Source of the DNA: Qipengyuania flava
GTDB lineage: Bacteria; Pseudomonadota; Alphaproteobacteria; Sphingomonadales; Sphingomonadaceae
Length of the DNA stretch: 64,000 nt
Assembly (NCBI RefSeq): GCF_019448255.1
Contig: NZ_CP080410.1
Coordinates: 1,178,001 to 1,242,000 of the forward strand
Direction of reading: 5' to 3'
Shown here: positions 9,754 to 17,806 of the stretch, in pieces
Layout: the number at the start of each line of letters is the position of its first letter
Position numbering within the stretch: the stretch's first letter is position 1
The notes under the pieces: model-generated
Told to the model about the DNA's origin: nothing
Seen by the model: only the letters and a program-made list of their open reading frames with translations
Database searches by the model: none
Translations under genes and position numbers: made by a program

Positions 9754-9787
9754 AAAGGGCAGCCCGGCACAGTCGAGGCTGCCCTTT
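9754..9787 (+). terminator. Rho-independent terminator after ctaE
   Basis: AAAGGGCAGCC at 9754-9764 pairs perfectly over 11 bases with GGCTGCCCTTT at 9777-9787, with a 12-base loop. It lies between ctaE and the SURF1 gene, so SURF1 is either made by read-through or has its own promoter. Confidence 0.78.
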
Positions 9788-9808
9788 CTGCATCCGGCGA
9801 AGATAACC

Positions 9809-10387
9809 ATGACCACCCGCATCCCCGTGATCCCCACCATCATCGTGGCCGCCGCCATCGCGGTCATGATCGGCCTCGGCCTGTGGCAGCTCGACCGCAA
9901 GGGCGAGAAAGAAGCGCTGATCGAACGCGCCGAGGCCGCTGCGGCGATGACCGAGGAGGTCGCCTATCCCGCAGACCCGGAAGCGCGCGACGCGCTGCTC
10001 TACCGGCGCACCAGCGTGACCTGCGACGAGGTGGTCGGCGTCACCTCCACCGCCGGGCGCAGTGCGCGCGGGCAGAACGGTGTTGCGCAGCGAGCGACCT
10101 GCGCGCTGGCGGGCGGCGGCGAGGCTACGGTCGACATCGGCTTCACTCGCGATCCCACGCCGGTCGAGTGGGCAGGCGGCACAATTGTCGGAACCATTGC
10201 GCCCGGTGGCCGCATCGTGGCGATCGAGCCTGCAGATGGCATGGAGCCGCTGGCACAGCCCGATCCGGCCTCGCTGCCCAACAACCACCTGGCCTATGCC
10301 GGGCAGTGGTTCTTCTTCGCCTTCACCGCGCTCGTCATCTACGTCCTGGCCCTGCGCCGCCGGGCGACCCGCGCTAAGCCCGATTAA
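9809..10387 (+). CDS. SURF1 family cytochrome oxidase biogenesis protein
   Basis: SURF1 proteins help insert heme a into oxidase subunit I. The 192-residue chain has the expected two-helix topology: an N-terminal helix (about 6-24) followed by the family motif GLGLWQLDRKGEKEAL, a periplasmic domain, and a C-terminal helix near 168-185 preceded by HLAYAGQWFFFAFTALV. It is shorter than many family members (about 230 residues). It follows the ctaE terminator and precedes thrC. Confidence 0.88.
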   Translation: MTTRIPVIPTIIVAAAIAVMIGLGLWQLDRKGEKEALIERAEAAAAMTEEVAYPADPEARDALLYRRTSVTCDEVVGVTSTAGRSARGQNGVAQRATCALAGGGEATVDIGFTRDPTPVEWAGGTIVGTIAPGGRIVAIEPADGMEPLAQPDPASLPNNHLAYAGQWFFFAFTALVIYVLALRRRATRAKPD

Positions 10388-10437
10388 AGAGCCGCTTGCT
10401 TGCCCGGCCCGGCCGGCGCGGCTAACCGCAAGACACC

Positions 10438-11829
10438 ATGAAATACGTCTCCACCCGCGGTAGCGCCCCGGCGCTCGATTTCGCCGGCGTCACGCTGGCC
10501 GGCCTTGCCAGCGATGGCGGTCTCTACGTGCCTGAGCGCTGGCCGCAGTTCTCGACAGAAGAGATCGCCGCCATGCGCGGCCTGCCCTATGACGAGGTCG
10601 CCGCGCGGGTGATGGAGCCTTTCGTGGGCGACAGCCTGACCCCGGAGGCGCTGCGCGCGCTTACCGCCAAGGCCTATGGCCGTTTCTCGCACGCCGCCGT
10701 CACGCCGCTGACCCAGCTCGATGAGCGGCAGTGGCTGCTCGAGCTGTTCCACGGTCCCACGCTGGCGTTCAAGGACGTTGCGCTCCAGCTGCTGGGCCTG
10801 TTGTTCGAAAAGTTCCTCGAGCGTGAGGACGGCAAGCTGACCATCGTCGGCGCGACCAGCGGCGATACCGGCAGTGCGGCGATTGATGCCGTGGCCGGGC
10901 TCGACCGCGTCGAGATCTTCATGCTGCATCCCAAGGGCCGGGTCAGCGATGTGCAGCGCCGCCAGATGACGACGGTGCGTGCGCCCAATGTCCATAACAT
11001 CGCGATCGAGGGCAGCTTCGACGATGCGCAGGCCATGGTGAAGCGCATCTTCGCCGATACTGACGTCACCGCGAAGCACCGCATCGGTGCAGTGAATTCG
11101 ATCAACTGGGCGCGGCTGATGGCGCAGGTGGTCTACTACTTCACCGCCTCGCTCCAGCTCGGTGGTCCGGAACGCAAGCTCGCCTTCAGCGTGCCCACGG
11201 GCAATTTCGGCGACGTCTTTGCCGGTCATGTGGCCGCGCGCATGGGCCTGCCGATCAAGCAGCTGATCGTGGCGACCAATATCAACGATATCCTCCACCG
11301 CGCGCTGTCGTCGGGCGATTATTCCGCTGGCAGCGTTACGCCGACCGCCGCGCCGAGCATGGACATCCAGGTCAGCTCGAATTTCGAGCGTTTGCTCTAC
11401 GACGTCGGCGGCCGCGATGGTGCGGCCATGGCCGAACAGATGCGCGGCTTCGAGGCGAGCAAGGCGATGCAGCTGACTAACGCGCAGCGCGAAGGGGCCT
11501 CCGCGCTCTTCACCAGCGCCCGGGCGGACGAGGACGCGATGGCGCGCGCCATGCGCTGGGCGTGCGAGGACTGCGCCGAGATCCTCGACCCGCACACCGC
11601 CATCGGCCTCCACGCAGCGCGCGAAGCGGACCTGCCCGCCGATGTGCCCGTCGTTACCCTGGCGACCGCGCATCCGGCGAAGTTCCCCGATGCGGTCGAG
11701 CGCGCCACCGGCACCCGTCCGCCGCTTCCCGCGCGCGTCGGCGACCTCTTTGCCCGCGAAGAGGCCTATACCGAGCTGCCCGGCACCTATGAGGCCGTGC
11801 GCGACTATATCCTCGCCAACGCGTCCTGA
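10438..11829 (+). CDS. thrC: Threonine synthase
   Basis: PLP enzyme converting O-phospho-L-homoserine to L-threonine. At 463 residues it is the longer proteobacterial type. The PLP Lys is K112 in TLAFKDVALQLLG; GATSGDTGSAAIDA binds the cofactor phosphate region and FSVPTGNFGDVFAG follows. The N-terminus MKYVSTRGSAPALDFAGVTLAGLASDGGLYVPE is typical. Its stop shares one base with the next start (TGATG), so the methyltransferase gene is probably co-translated. Confidence 0.96.
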   Translation: MKYVSTRGSAPALDFAGVTLAGLASDGGLYVPERWPQFSTEEIAAMRGLPYDEVAARVMEPFVGDSLTPEALRALTAKAYGRFSHAAVTPLTQLDERQWLLELFHGPTLAFKDVALQLLGLLFEKFLEREDGKLTIVGATSGDTGSAAIDAVAGLDRVEIFMLHPKGRVSDVQRRQMTTVRAPNVHNIAIEGSFDDAQAMVKRIFADTDVTAKHRIGAVNSINWARLMAQVVYYFTASLQLGGPERKLAFSVPTGNFGDVFAGHVAARMGLPIKQLIVATNINDILHRALSSGDYSAGSVTPTAAPSMDIQVSSNFERLLYDVGGRDGAAMAEQMRGFEASKAMQLTNAQREGASALFTSARADEDAMARAMRWACEDCAEILDPHTAIGLHAAREADLPADVPVVTLATAHPAKFPDAVERATGTRPPLPARVGDLFAREEAYTELPGTYEAVRDYILANAS

Positions 11830-12719
11830 TGGCCGAGCTCGTACGCAATCCCGTGCTCATGGTGGGCGAGAGCTGGGACGGCTATCGCCTGCTCGACAGC
11901 GGCCATGGCCGCAAGTTCGAAGCCTATGGCGACTACCGCTTCATCCGCCCCGAGCCGCAGGCCATGTGGACACCGCAGGCCGAAGACTGGGACGCGCATG
12001 GCGAGTTCGTGCCAGGCAGCGATGAGGACGGCGGCGGTCGCTGGCGTTTCAACCGCGATGTGCCGCGCGATGGCTGGGAGCTGGACTGGGGGGACGAAGC
12101 GCGCTTCACCGCCCAGTGCACGCCGTTTCGCCATTTGGGCTTCTTCCCTGACATGGCGCCCGTGTGGAGCTGGATGGGCGAACAGCTTGGCGAGGCGCGC
12201 GAGGCGGAAACCATGAACCTGTTCGGCTACACCGGTGTCGGCACGCAGGCGCTGTCGCGCTTCGGGCGTGTTACCCATGTGGATGCCAGCAAGAAGTCGG
12301 TCGCCCAGGCGCGCGAGAACGCCGCGCTTGCCGGCCTTTCCGACCGCCCGATCCGCTGGCTGGTCGAAGATGCGGTGAAATACACCGCGCGCGAAGTGCG
12401 TCGCGGGCGCCGGTACGACGGCATCATACTCGATCCGCCCAAGTTCGGCCGCGGCCCCGATGGAGAGGTGTGGCGGCTTGAGGAAGGCCTGCCGGGCCTT
12501 GTCTCCGATTGCCGCCAACTGCTCGATGCCGACAGCCGCTTCTTGTTCCTCACCGTCTATGCGGTGCGCATGAGCAGCCTCGCGCTGGCGGGCCTCGTCA
12601 ACGAGCTGTTTGCCGAGCTTCCCGGCACGATCGAGCACGGTGACCTCGCTGTGCAGGAAGAAGGCTCTGGCCGCCTGCTGCCAACCGCGATTTTCGCGCG
12701 CTGGTCCAATCCCGGCTAA
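11829..12719 (+). CDS. Class I SAM-dependent methyltransferase, RlmI/RlmK-like
   Basis: Probable RNA methyltransferase of the RlmI-like group. The 296 residues include the SAM-binding NLFGYTGVGTQAL (motif I), DASKKSVAQARENAALAGL after it, and GIILDPPKFGRGPDGEVWRL (motif IV with DPPKF). The short N-terminal part lacks a clear PUA domain, unlike full RlmI, so substrate assignment stays open. It starts inside the thrC stop (TGATG) and is followed 11 bases later by folB. Confidence 0.82.
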   Translation: MAELVRNPVLMVGESWDGYRLLDSGHGRKFEAYGDYRFIRPEPQAMWTPQAEDWDAHGEFVPGSDEDGGGRWRFNRDVPRDGWELDWGDEARFTAQCTPFRHLGFFPDMAPVWSWMGEQLGEAREAETMNLFGYTGVGTQALSRFGRVTHVDASKKSVAQARENAALAGLSDRPIRWLVEDAVKYTAREVRRGRRYDGIILDPPKFGRGPDGEVWRLEEGLPGLVSDCRQLLDADSRFLFLTVYAVRMSSLALAGLVNELFAELPGTIEHGDLAVQEEGSGRLLPTAIFARWSNPG

Positions 12720-12730
12720 GAGGTCACCGC

Positions 12731-13105
12731 ATGAACGATTCGCTGATCCTCGAAGTGGCCGATTTCGAGCACGATGTGCTCACCGGCATCTATTCCGAAG
12801 AAACCGGCCGCCCGCAGCCGCTGCGCTTCACCATTCAGGTGCGCATGAAGCCGCTGCGCCACTATGGCCCGGACACGCCGCTCGACGATTCGAAGAATTA
12901 CATGGACCTGAAGTTCGCAGCGTCCGAGGCGCTGCCCGAAGGCGTGCACTTCAAGCTGATCGAAGCGGTCGCGGACCTTGTGTGCGAAACCCTGTTCGTC
13001 CAGGACAAGCGGATCGAGGCGGTCACGGTGAAGATCGTCAAGCTGGCGATTGCCGAAGCGGGCGAGAAGATCGGCATCACGCTGCACCGCGAGCGCCCTG
13101 CATGA
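12731..13105 (+). CDS. folB: Dihydroneopterin aldolase family protein
   Basis: FolB cleaves 7,8-dihydroneopterin to 6-hydroxymethyl-dihydropterin and glycolaldehyde in folate synthesis. The 124 residues follow the family pattern: TGIYSEE near the N-terminus (substrate Glu region), KNYMDLK where the active-site Tyr sits, FKLIEAVADLVCETLF, and VTVKIVKL with the expected Lys. The family also holds epimerases and dihydromonapterin variants, so exact specificity is not certain. It overlaps the next gene by 4 bases and precedes the molybdopterin genes; both pathways use pterins. Confidence 0.85.
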   Translation: MNDSLILEVADFEHDVLTGIYSEETGRPQPLRFTIQVRMKPLRHYGPDTPLDDSKNYMDLKFAASEALPEGVHFKLIEAVADLVCETLFVQDKRIEAVTVKIVKLAIAEAGEKIGITLHRERPA

Positions 13106-13401
13106 AACGTATCGCGGTCGACGGCTTGCCGGACGAACCGCTGAGCGCGGCGGGCGTGTTTCACCAGCACTGGCTGGCGCATGTCGAAAGCATCCTCGAA
13201 GCAGGCGAGGACGTGATGCTCGTCCTGCCAACCGCCGATCACACCCACCGCGAATGGCGCTTGGCCATAACCGCAGGCCTCGCCCGCAAGCACACACCGC
13301 GCCGCGTCAACATGGTCGCGGGCGAGGGCGATGCGCTGGATGCGAGCGAAGCCTATCTCACCAAGGCGCTGGGGATTACCGGCCAGTATCTGGAGACCTG
13401 A
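13102..13401 (+). CDS. SDR-C-terminus-like mini-protein in the folB-moaDE block
   Basis: A 99-residue protein of unknown role. Its second half reads like the last third of a short-chain dehydrogenase: GLARKHTPRRVNMVAG resembles the SDR segment ending RVNxVAPG, and AYLTKALGITGQYLET resembles the late SDR segment xYITGQVLxVDGG. The nucleotide-binding GxxxGxG and the catalytic YxxxK are absent, so it cannot be a normal oxidoreductase. The start overlaps folB by 4 bases (ATGA) and moaD follows 3 bases after its stop, so it should be made with FolB, MoaD and MoaE. Function is unknown; a structural or scaffold role is only a guess. Confidence 0.75.
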   Translation: MKRIAVDGLPDEPLSAAGVFHQHWLAHVESILEAGEDVMLVLPTADHTHREWRLAITAGLARKHTPRRVNMVAGEGDALDASEAYLTKALGITGQYLET

Positions 13402-13404
13402 GCC

Positions 13405-13647
13405 ATGGGCGTGCGCATCCTTTTCCTCGGACCGCTGCAAGATCTCGCCGGAGAGGCCGAGCAAGAGGTCGAGGCACCGCTCGACTGGGCGGGCCTGCTG
13501 GAGATGGTCGGCCCCGAGATCGCCGAGCAATTGGGCGAAGCCCGCGTCAACGTGGCCTGTGGCGGCAAGGTGCTTGCCGACAAGACCACGCTGAGCGCCA
13601 GGGATGGCGATGAGGTTGCGCTGCTGCCGCCGGTGAGCGGTGGCTAG
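13405..13647 (+). CDS. moaD: Molybdopterin synthase small subunit (sulfur carrier)
   Basis: Ubiquitin-fold sulfur carrier whose C-terminal Gly-Gly is thiocarboxylated and donates sulfur to cyclic pyranopterin phosphate. The 80 residues end in PPVSGG, the required diglycine, and MGVRILFLGPLQDLAGEAE gives the typical first beta hairpin. It overlaps moaE by 8 bases, consistent with stoichiometric synthesis of the two subunits. Confidence 0.93.
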   Translation: MGVRILFLGPLQDLAGEAEQEVEAPLDWAGLLEMVGPEIAEQLGEARVNVACGGKVLADKTTLSARDGDEVALLPPVSGG

Positions 13648-14107
13648 GCTCACCCTCAAGACGCCGCTCGATGTCCGGGTCCTCGATAGCGGGCTTTCCG
13701 TGGGCGAGGCTCTCGCGGCCTTCAACGCCGCACACCCACACGCGGGCGGCATCGTCTCCTTCCTCGGCAAGGTGCGGCCCGATGGCGATGTGAAGGCGCT
13801 GGAGCTTTCCCATTACGAACCCATCACCCTGCCGCGCATGTGCGATCTGGCGGAAACGGCGCGGACGCGATTCGCTCTCGACGGCGCGCTCGCCTGGCAC
13901 CGGGTTGGCGTCATGACACCGGGCGAGACGATCGTGCTGGTCGCCGCCGCTGCACGCCACCGGCGCAGCGCGTTCGAGGCCGCGGATTTCATGATGGACC
14001 ATCTGAAGTCCGACGCGTGGTTCTGGAAGCGCGAGCGGCGCGATGATGGCTGGCGCTGGATCGAACCGCGCGATGCCGACCATTCGGATCGCGAACGATG
14101 GGACTAA
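13640..14107 (+). CDS. moaE: Molybdopterin synthase large subunit
   Basis: Catalytic subunit that builds the dithiolene of molybdopterin with MoaD. The 155-residue chain shows GGIVSFLGKVR, ALELSHYEPI, WHRVGVMTPGETIVLVAAAARHR and the C-terminal HLKSDAWFWKRE with the active-site Lys region. The GTG start lies inside moaD. The ordinary HYEPM context is present as HYEPI. No molybdoenzyme gene is in the window, so the cofactor is used elsewhere. Confidence 0.94.
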   Translation: MARLTLKTPLDVRVLDSGLSVGEALAAFNAAHPHAGGIVSFLGKVRPDGDVKALELSHYEPITLPRMCDLAETARTRFALDGALAWHRVGVMTPGETIVLVAAAARHRRSAFEAADFMMDHLKSDAWFWKRERRDDGWRWIEPRDADHSDRERWD

Positions 14108-14181
14108 TCGCACGCCCTTGATCTGCATCAAGGATTGCGCGCGGTACCTGGCGCATCACGGCTCCAACAAAGGAGCACAGC

Positions 14182-14604
14182 ATGTCCAAGCATCTTTCCC
14201 GTGAACTGGTCGCCCAACACGCCGCCATCGTCGAGGCGCCCAAGCCCGCGCATGAGGTCGACCGCAGTTTCGAGCTGCCCAAGGGTCTCTATGTCGCGAC
14301 TGTGGGTCTGTATCTTGGCTTCCTCGCTGTCATGGCCTTCGGTCTTTCCACGCCCGGCCTGATCATCCCGATGGTGATCTTCACGCTGTTTATCGTGGCG
14401 GGATTCGGTCTCCCGGCGATCTGGGCCACGATGGAGCCGGCGCATCGCAGCAAGCCGATGAGCTGGTCCAAGCTCGCGAGCCAGGGCATCTCCACCTACA
14501 CGGGCCGCGTGAAAGCGGGCGACGCTGCCGCGCAAGTCCTCATCCTTCCGGTGCTGATCTTCTGCTGGGGCGTCGCCACCGTGACGATCGCTGCCCTGTC
14601 TTAA
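14182..14604 (+). CDS. Small membrane protein of unknown function
   Basis: A 140-residue protein with no recognised domain. A polar N-terminal 35 residues is followed by two close hydrophobic segments (about 36-56 and 60-80), a soluble stretch with TMEPAHRSKPMSWSKLASQGI, and a third helix near 118-138. A good ribosome site (AAAGGAG) precedes the ATG. It follows moaE by 74 bases and is closed by a clear terminator. Nothing in the sequence ties it to molybdopterin. Confidence 0.72.
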   Translation: MSKHLSRELVAQHAAIVEAPKPAHEVDRSFELPKGLYVATVGLYLGFLAVMAFGLSTPGLIIPMVIFTLFIVAGFGLPAIWATMEPAHRSKPMSWSKLASQGISTYTGRVKAGDAAAQVLILPVLIFCWGVATVTIAALS

Positions 14605-14625
14605 AGGCAGATCAGAAACGGAAGC

Positions 14626-14660
14626 AGCGCGGGGCCGAGGAGAGCGGCTCCGCGCTTTTT
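14626..14660 (+). terminator. Rho-independent terminator
   Basis: AGCGCGG at 14626-14632 pairs with CCGCGCT at 14650-14656, with further GC pairing inside, and ends in TTTTT. It lies between convergent genes and ends the plus-strand thrC-to-membrane-protein run. Confidence 0.72.
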
Positions 14661-14674
14661 CGTGTCCGCGATCC

Positions 14675-15193
14675 TCAGCGCACTTGCGCGCGCAGGCGGG
14701 CCAGCACGGCGTCTTCTTCCGATACAAGAGCGATCACCGCGTCGCGAGTGGCTTCGATGGCGCTGGTGTCTTCCGCCTGGACCGTCGCCGCGCCGTAGAG
14801 GATGTCGAGATCGCCCAGCGCGATGGCAGCGGAGCTGCGGGCCGAATCGAGATCGGCAAGGGCCACCTGCGCGGCGGCCCAGCGATCGCTGCCAATGGCG
14901 CTGCCCGAGGCTGCCCCGACGCGCTGCTCGGCCGTTCCCACAGAGCGCAGGAACTGTGCATGAGCGCTTTCGGCCTGCGCCCTTAGCGCGGCAAGCCGGG
15001 CCTCGAGCCCGCCGGCCAGATCGACCTCCACCGGCGGTACGTCGATGCGCTTACTTTCGACCGGTTCGAAGGTTCCTTGCGCCCGTTCGACCTCGCGCAC
15101 GGCGAGGGAAGGGTACCCGTCATCAGCGGTGCTGGCGCAGCCGGCGAGGGTGAGGGCAAGGAAGGCCGTAAGGGAAAGCTTGCGATCGGTCAT
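14675..15193 (-). CDS. Small lipoprotein of unknown function
   Basis: A 172-residue putative lipoprotein. [21 protein letters not shown] gives a signal sequence with the lipobox LAGC. The mature part is rich in Ala, Glu and Arg and appears largely helical ([30 protein letters not shown] and onward), which could form a coiled coil. The upstream in-frame start is rejected because it would bury the signal peptide. It is convergent with the 140-residue membrane protein and divergent from rplU. No family recognised. Confidence 0.72.
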   Translation of the reverse strand: MTDRKLSLTAFLALTLAGCASTADDGYPSLAVREVERAQGTFEPVESKRIDVPPVEVDLAGGLEARLAALRAQAESAHAQFLRSVGTAEQRVGAASGSAIGSDRWAAAQVALADLDSARSSAAIALGDLDILYGAATVQAEDTSAIEATRDAVIALVSEEDAVLARLRAQVR

Positions 15194-15258
15194 CGCGCCC
15201 TCCATATCACGCGGGCCGGGTGACGCCAGCGAGGATGCAAAATTCCTCACCCCAAGCG

Positions 15259-15287
15259 TTGACTTGGTCCCTCTATTCGCCTAACGG
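15259..15287 (+). promoter_or_regulatory. Candidate promoter for rplU-rpmA
   Basis: TTGACT at 15259-15264 is followed after 17 bases by TAACGG at 15282-15287, about 95 bases before the rplU start. The -35 box is near consensus and the -10 box is weaker. The long leader would leave room for control of ribosomal protein expression, but no specific leader structure was identified. Confidence 0.4.
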
Positions 15288-15381
15288 CACGCTTCTTTCC
15301 GGGGCTGCCCATGGCGGCCTGACGGGCGCGCCGTGCACTCGCAAGATCACGGCACAGCAATTTGAACGAGAGATACGTACC

Positions 15382-15807
15382 ATGTTCGCAGTAGTGCGCA
15401 CGGGCGGCAAGCAGTACCGGGTTGCCGCCGGAGACAAGATCGCGGTTGAGAAGCTGGCTGGCGAAGCCGGCGACACCATCACGCTGGGCGACGTCCTGCT
15501 TGCAGGCGAAGGCGACACGCTTCCGGATGCCGGCAAGGTCACCGTTTCGGCGGAGATCATTGCGCAGGCCAAGAGCGAGAAGGTCGTCGTTTTCAAGAAG
15601 CGTCGCCGTCACAACTATCGCCGCAAGAACGGTCACCGCCAGCAGATGACCCTGCTGCGCATCACCGACGTCGGCACCGGCTCTGCCAAGAAGGCTGCTC
15701 CGAAGAAGGAAGCTGCTCCGAAGGCCGCCGCTGAAGAGAAGAAAGCTCCGGCCAAGAAGGCTGCGCCCAAGAAGGCCGCTGCCAAGAAGACCGAAGCCAA
15801 GAAGTAA
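15382..15807 (+). CDS. rplU: 50S ribosomal protein L21 with Lys/Ala tail
   Basis: Binds 23S rRNA in the large ribosomal subunit. [20 protein letters not shown] is the classic start, and [23 protein letters not shown] the conserved C-terminal part of the globular domain near residue 100. A 39-residue tail (103-141) made almost only of Lys, Ala, Pro and Glu follows, resembling histone H1-like tails and absent from enterobacterial L21. rpmA follows after 12 bases. Confidence 0.96.
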   Translation: MFAVVRTGGKQYRVAAGDKIAVEKLAGEAGDTITLGDVLLAGEGDTLPDAGKVTVSAEIIAQAKSEKVVVFKKRRRHNYRRKNGHRQQMTLLRITDVGTGSAKKAAPKKEAAPKAAAEEKKAPAKKAAPKKAAAKKTEAKK

Positions 15808-15819
15808 GGAACCCGGACC

Positions 15820-16089
15820 ATGGCACATAAAAAAGCAGGCGGTTCGTCGCGTAATGGTCGTGATTCGGCCGGTCGTCGTCTTGGTGTGAAGAAGTTCGGC
15901 AGCGAAAACGTCGTCGCCGGCAACATCATCGTGCGCCAGCGCGGCACCAAGTTCTACCCGGGCGCCAATGTCGGCATGGGCAAGGACCACACCCTTTTCG
16001 CCCTTACCGACGGCATTGTGCGCTTCCACAAGGGCAAGCTCGACCGCAAATTCGTATCGGTCGACATGCTGGCAGAAGCCGCCGAATAA
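15820..16089 (+). CDS. rpmA: 50S ribosomal protein L27
   Basis: Large-subunit protein whose N-terminus reaches the peptidyl transferase centre. The 89 residues begin [20 protein letters not shown], so no cleavable Firmicutes-type extension is present. [29 protein letters not shown] is the core signature. It is co-transcribed with rplU and followed by a perfect hairpin at 16157-16190. Confidence 0.97.
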   Translation: MAHKKAGGSSRNGRDSAGRRLGVKKFGSENVVAGNIIVRQRGTKFYPGANVGMGKDHTLFALTDGIVRFHKGKLDRKFVSVDMLAEAAE

Positions 16090-16156
16090 CAGGACGCTCC
16101 GATAACGGGATCGTCCAGACGGGACGGTCCCAGCCGGGTCCATGATCCGGCAGCCG

Positions 16157-16190
16157 AAGAGGGAGATGGGACCAGACCCGTCTCCCTCTT
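16157..16190 (+). terminator. Hairpin terminator after rpmA
   Basis: AAGAGGGAGA at 16157-16166 pairs perfectly over 10 bases with TCTCCCTCTT at 16181-16190, with a 14-base loop. Only a short T run follows. It probably ends the rplU-rpmA transcript. Confidence 0.6.
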
Positions 16191-16297
16191 GTCGTTTCTC
16201 CCTCTTCAATTTCGCGGTGAAATTTTCTTTCGCCATCACGTAATTGTCACGCGTCCGGCCTAGGAGCCCGGAGCGTGGATCCAAGGGGAGAATACCG

Positions 16298-16840
16298 ATG
16301 TTCCATGTAACCGAGAGGCTGCTGTTGCGGCCTGCCTGGCCCGAAGATGCAGACGCGCTGTTTGGCGGCATTGCCGACGAAGGTGTCGTACGCAATCTTG
16401 CCCGTGCGCCGTGGCCGTATCTCCCCAAACATGCCCGCGAATTCGTCATGCGCGAGCAGGATCCGCGCTATCCGGTCTTCCTGATTACCTTGCCCACCAG
16501 CGAGGGGTCCGAGGTGGTCGGCTGCATCGGCATCGACCGTAGCGAGACCGCCGACGCCGAGATCGGCTACTGGATTGCCCGGCCCTATTGGGGGCGTGGC
16601 TTTGCCAGCGAAGCCGGCCGCGGTGTGCTGGAGGTGGCACGGCTGCTGGGCCACTACCGCATCGAGGCCGGCCACTTCGTCGACAATCCCGCCTCGGGCC
16701 GGGTGTTGCGCAAGATCGGCTTCCTGCCCACGGGCAAGGTCGCGCCGCGCCACAGCTGTGCTCGCGGCGAGGACGTAAGCTGCGCGCTGTTCAAGCTCGA
16801 CCTCGACGCCGAAGACCAGGTCGCGCCGCAGGCGGCGTGA
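16298..16840 (+). CDS. GNAT family N-acetyltransferase
   Basis: RimJ/RimL-type acetyltransferase of 180 residues starting MFHVTERLLLRPAWPEDADALF. The acetyl-CoA region appears as EIGYWIARPYWGRGFASEAGRG, with VDNPASGRVLRKIGF near the C-terminus. These enzymes acetylate protein N-termini or small amines; the target cannot be read. The start with a preceding GGGGAG was chosen over an upstream in-frame one. It sits after rpmA, where alphaproteobacteria often carry such a gene before obgE, but obgE is not here. Confidence 0.87.
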   Translation: MFHVTERLLLRPAWPEDADALFGGIADEGVVRNLARAPWPYLPKHAREFVMREQDPRYPVFLITLPTSEGSEVVGCIGIDRSETADAEIGYWIARPYWGRGFASEAGRGVLEVARLLGHYRIEAGHFVDNPASGRVLRKIGFLPTGKVAPRHSCARGEDVSCALFKLDLDAEDQVAPQAA

Positions 16841-16853
16841 CGACAGGCAAAAG

Positions 16854-16889
16854 AAAGGCCCCGCAAGCGCTGCGCTTGCGGGGCCTTTT
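16854..16889. terminator. Bidirectional terminator, perfect 17-base stem
   Basis: The 17 bases at 16854-16870 are the exact reverse complement of 16872-16888, with one base between, giving an almost complete cruciform with A-run and T-run ends. It lies between convergent genes (the acetyltransferase and the PF10118 protein) and should stop transcription from both sides. Confidence 0.88.
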
Positions 16890-16906
16890 CCTTGTCCAGC
16901 CGATGC

Positions 16907-17785
16907 TTATTCGGCCGGCATGAGAGCGTCTGTGAAGTCGCCTTCATAAAGCTTGATCAGCTCGCGATCGTCGTGGTCCCACGGGTGGAAGCCGGGCTTG
17001 AAATAGGCCAGCCACGCCGGGAAGATGCGGCGGACTACGCCCGGGCTCACGGTGAGGTACTTGAACAGGCCCCACTTGGCCTTCCAGCCGGTGATGCCGT
17101 CCTGCTTGAGCAGCTCGAGCGTGTCGACCCAGCGATTTTTGAAGAAGCGGGCGGTGACGGTGATCATCACCAGGCTGCGCACGCGCCAGCGCTTGCCGGG
17201 TGTCCAATCGCGCGTCGCGTGGTTCCAGGTGTCGAAGGCGACGCCCTTGTGCTCGATTTCCTCGGCCGCATGCCAGCGCCACATGTCGCGCACTTCCTTG
17301 TCGGCATTGGCGAAATGCTTCGGGTTGGCGAGGAATTCTGCCGCCATCATCGCGGTGTAGTGCTCGAGCGCCATGGTGACGGCGAGATTGGCGATGGCCG
17401 GGCGGTCCTTGGTCAGAGCGAGCAGTTCGGCCACGCGCTTGTCGATCGCCTTGATGTCGTAGCCTGCGTCTTCGGCGAGGCGATTGAAGGCGATGTGTTC
17501 GCGCGTGTGGTTGATTTCCTGCTTCACGAAGGCGCGGATTTCGGCCTCGAGCTTCGGATCGGCGCCTTCACGGTGGGCCTTCACGGCTTCGATGAAGAAT
17601 GCTTCGCCGCGCGGGAAGGTTGCCGACAGGGCGTTGTGCCAGGCGGTGCCGAACGGCTCGCCTGCCCACCAGCGACGCGGGTTGGTGCCGCGGTTGAAGC
17701 GCTCGTCGCGCACGGTGATGGTGAGATCTTCGGGCGTGGGCGCTGAGGTGCGGGTATCGGTATCGATGGTGACGGGGGCGTTCAT
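16907..17785 (-). CDS. Predicted metal-dependent hydrolase (PF10118 family)
   Basis: A 292-residue member of the predicted metal-dependent hydrolase family. Several His/Glu clusters suit a di-iron-like helical site: FVKQEINHTREHIAF, MALEHYTAMMAA, and MWRWHAAEEIEHKGVAFDTW. Substrate is unknown. The start MNAPVTIDTD is preceded by GGAG six bases upstream; an earlier in-frame start is less likely. It is divergent from a TetR regulator, with an extended palindrome (17807-17845) just upstream, so repression by that regulator is likely. Confidence 0.83.
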   Translation of the reverse strand: MNAPVTIDTDTRTSAPTPEDLTITVRDERFNRGTNPRRWWAGEPFGTAWHNALSATFPRGEAFFIEAVKAHREGADPKLEAEIRAFVKQEINHTREHIAFNRLAEDAGYDIKAIDKRVAELLALTKDRPAIANLAVTMALEHYTAMMAAEFLANPKHFANADKEVRDMWRWHAAEEIEHKGVAFDTWNHATRDWTPGKRWRVRSLVMITVTARFFKNRWVDTLELLKQDGITGWKAKWGLFKYLTVSPGVVRRIFPAWLAYFKPGFHPWDHDDRELIKLYEGDFTDALMPAE

Positions 17786-17806
17786 GGACGGCTCCAGCGG
17801 GTTAAC

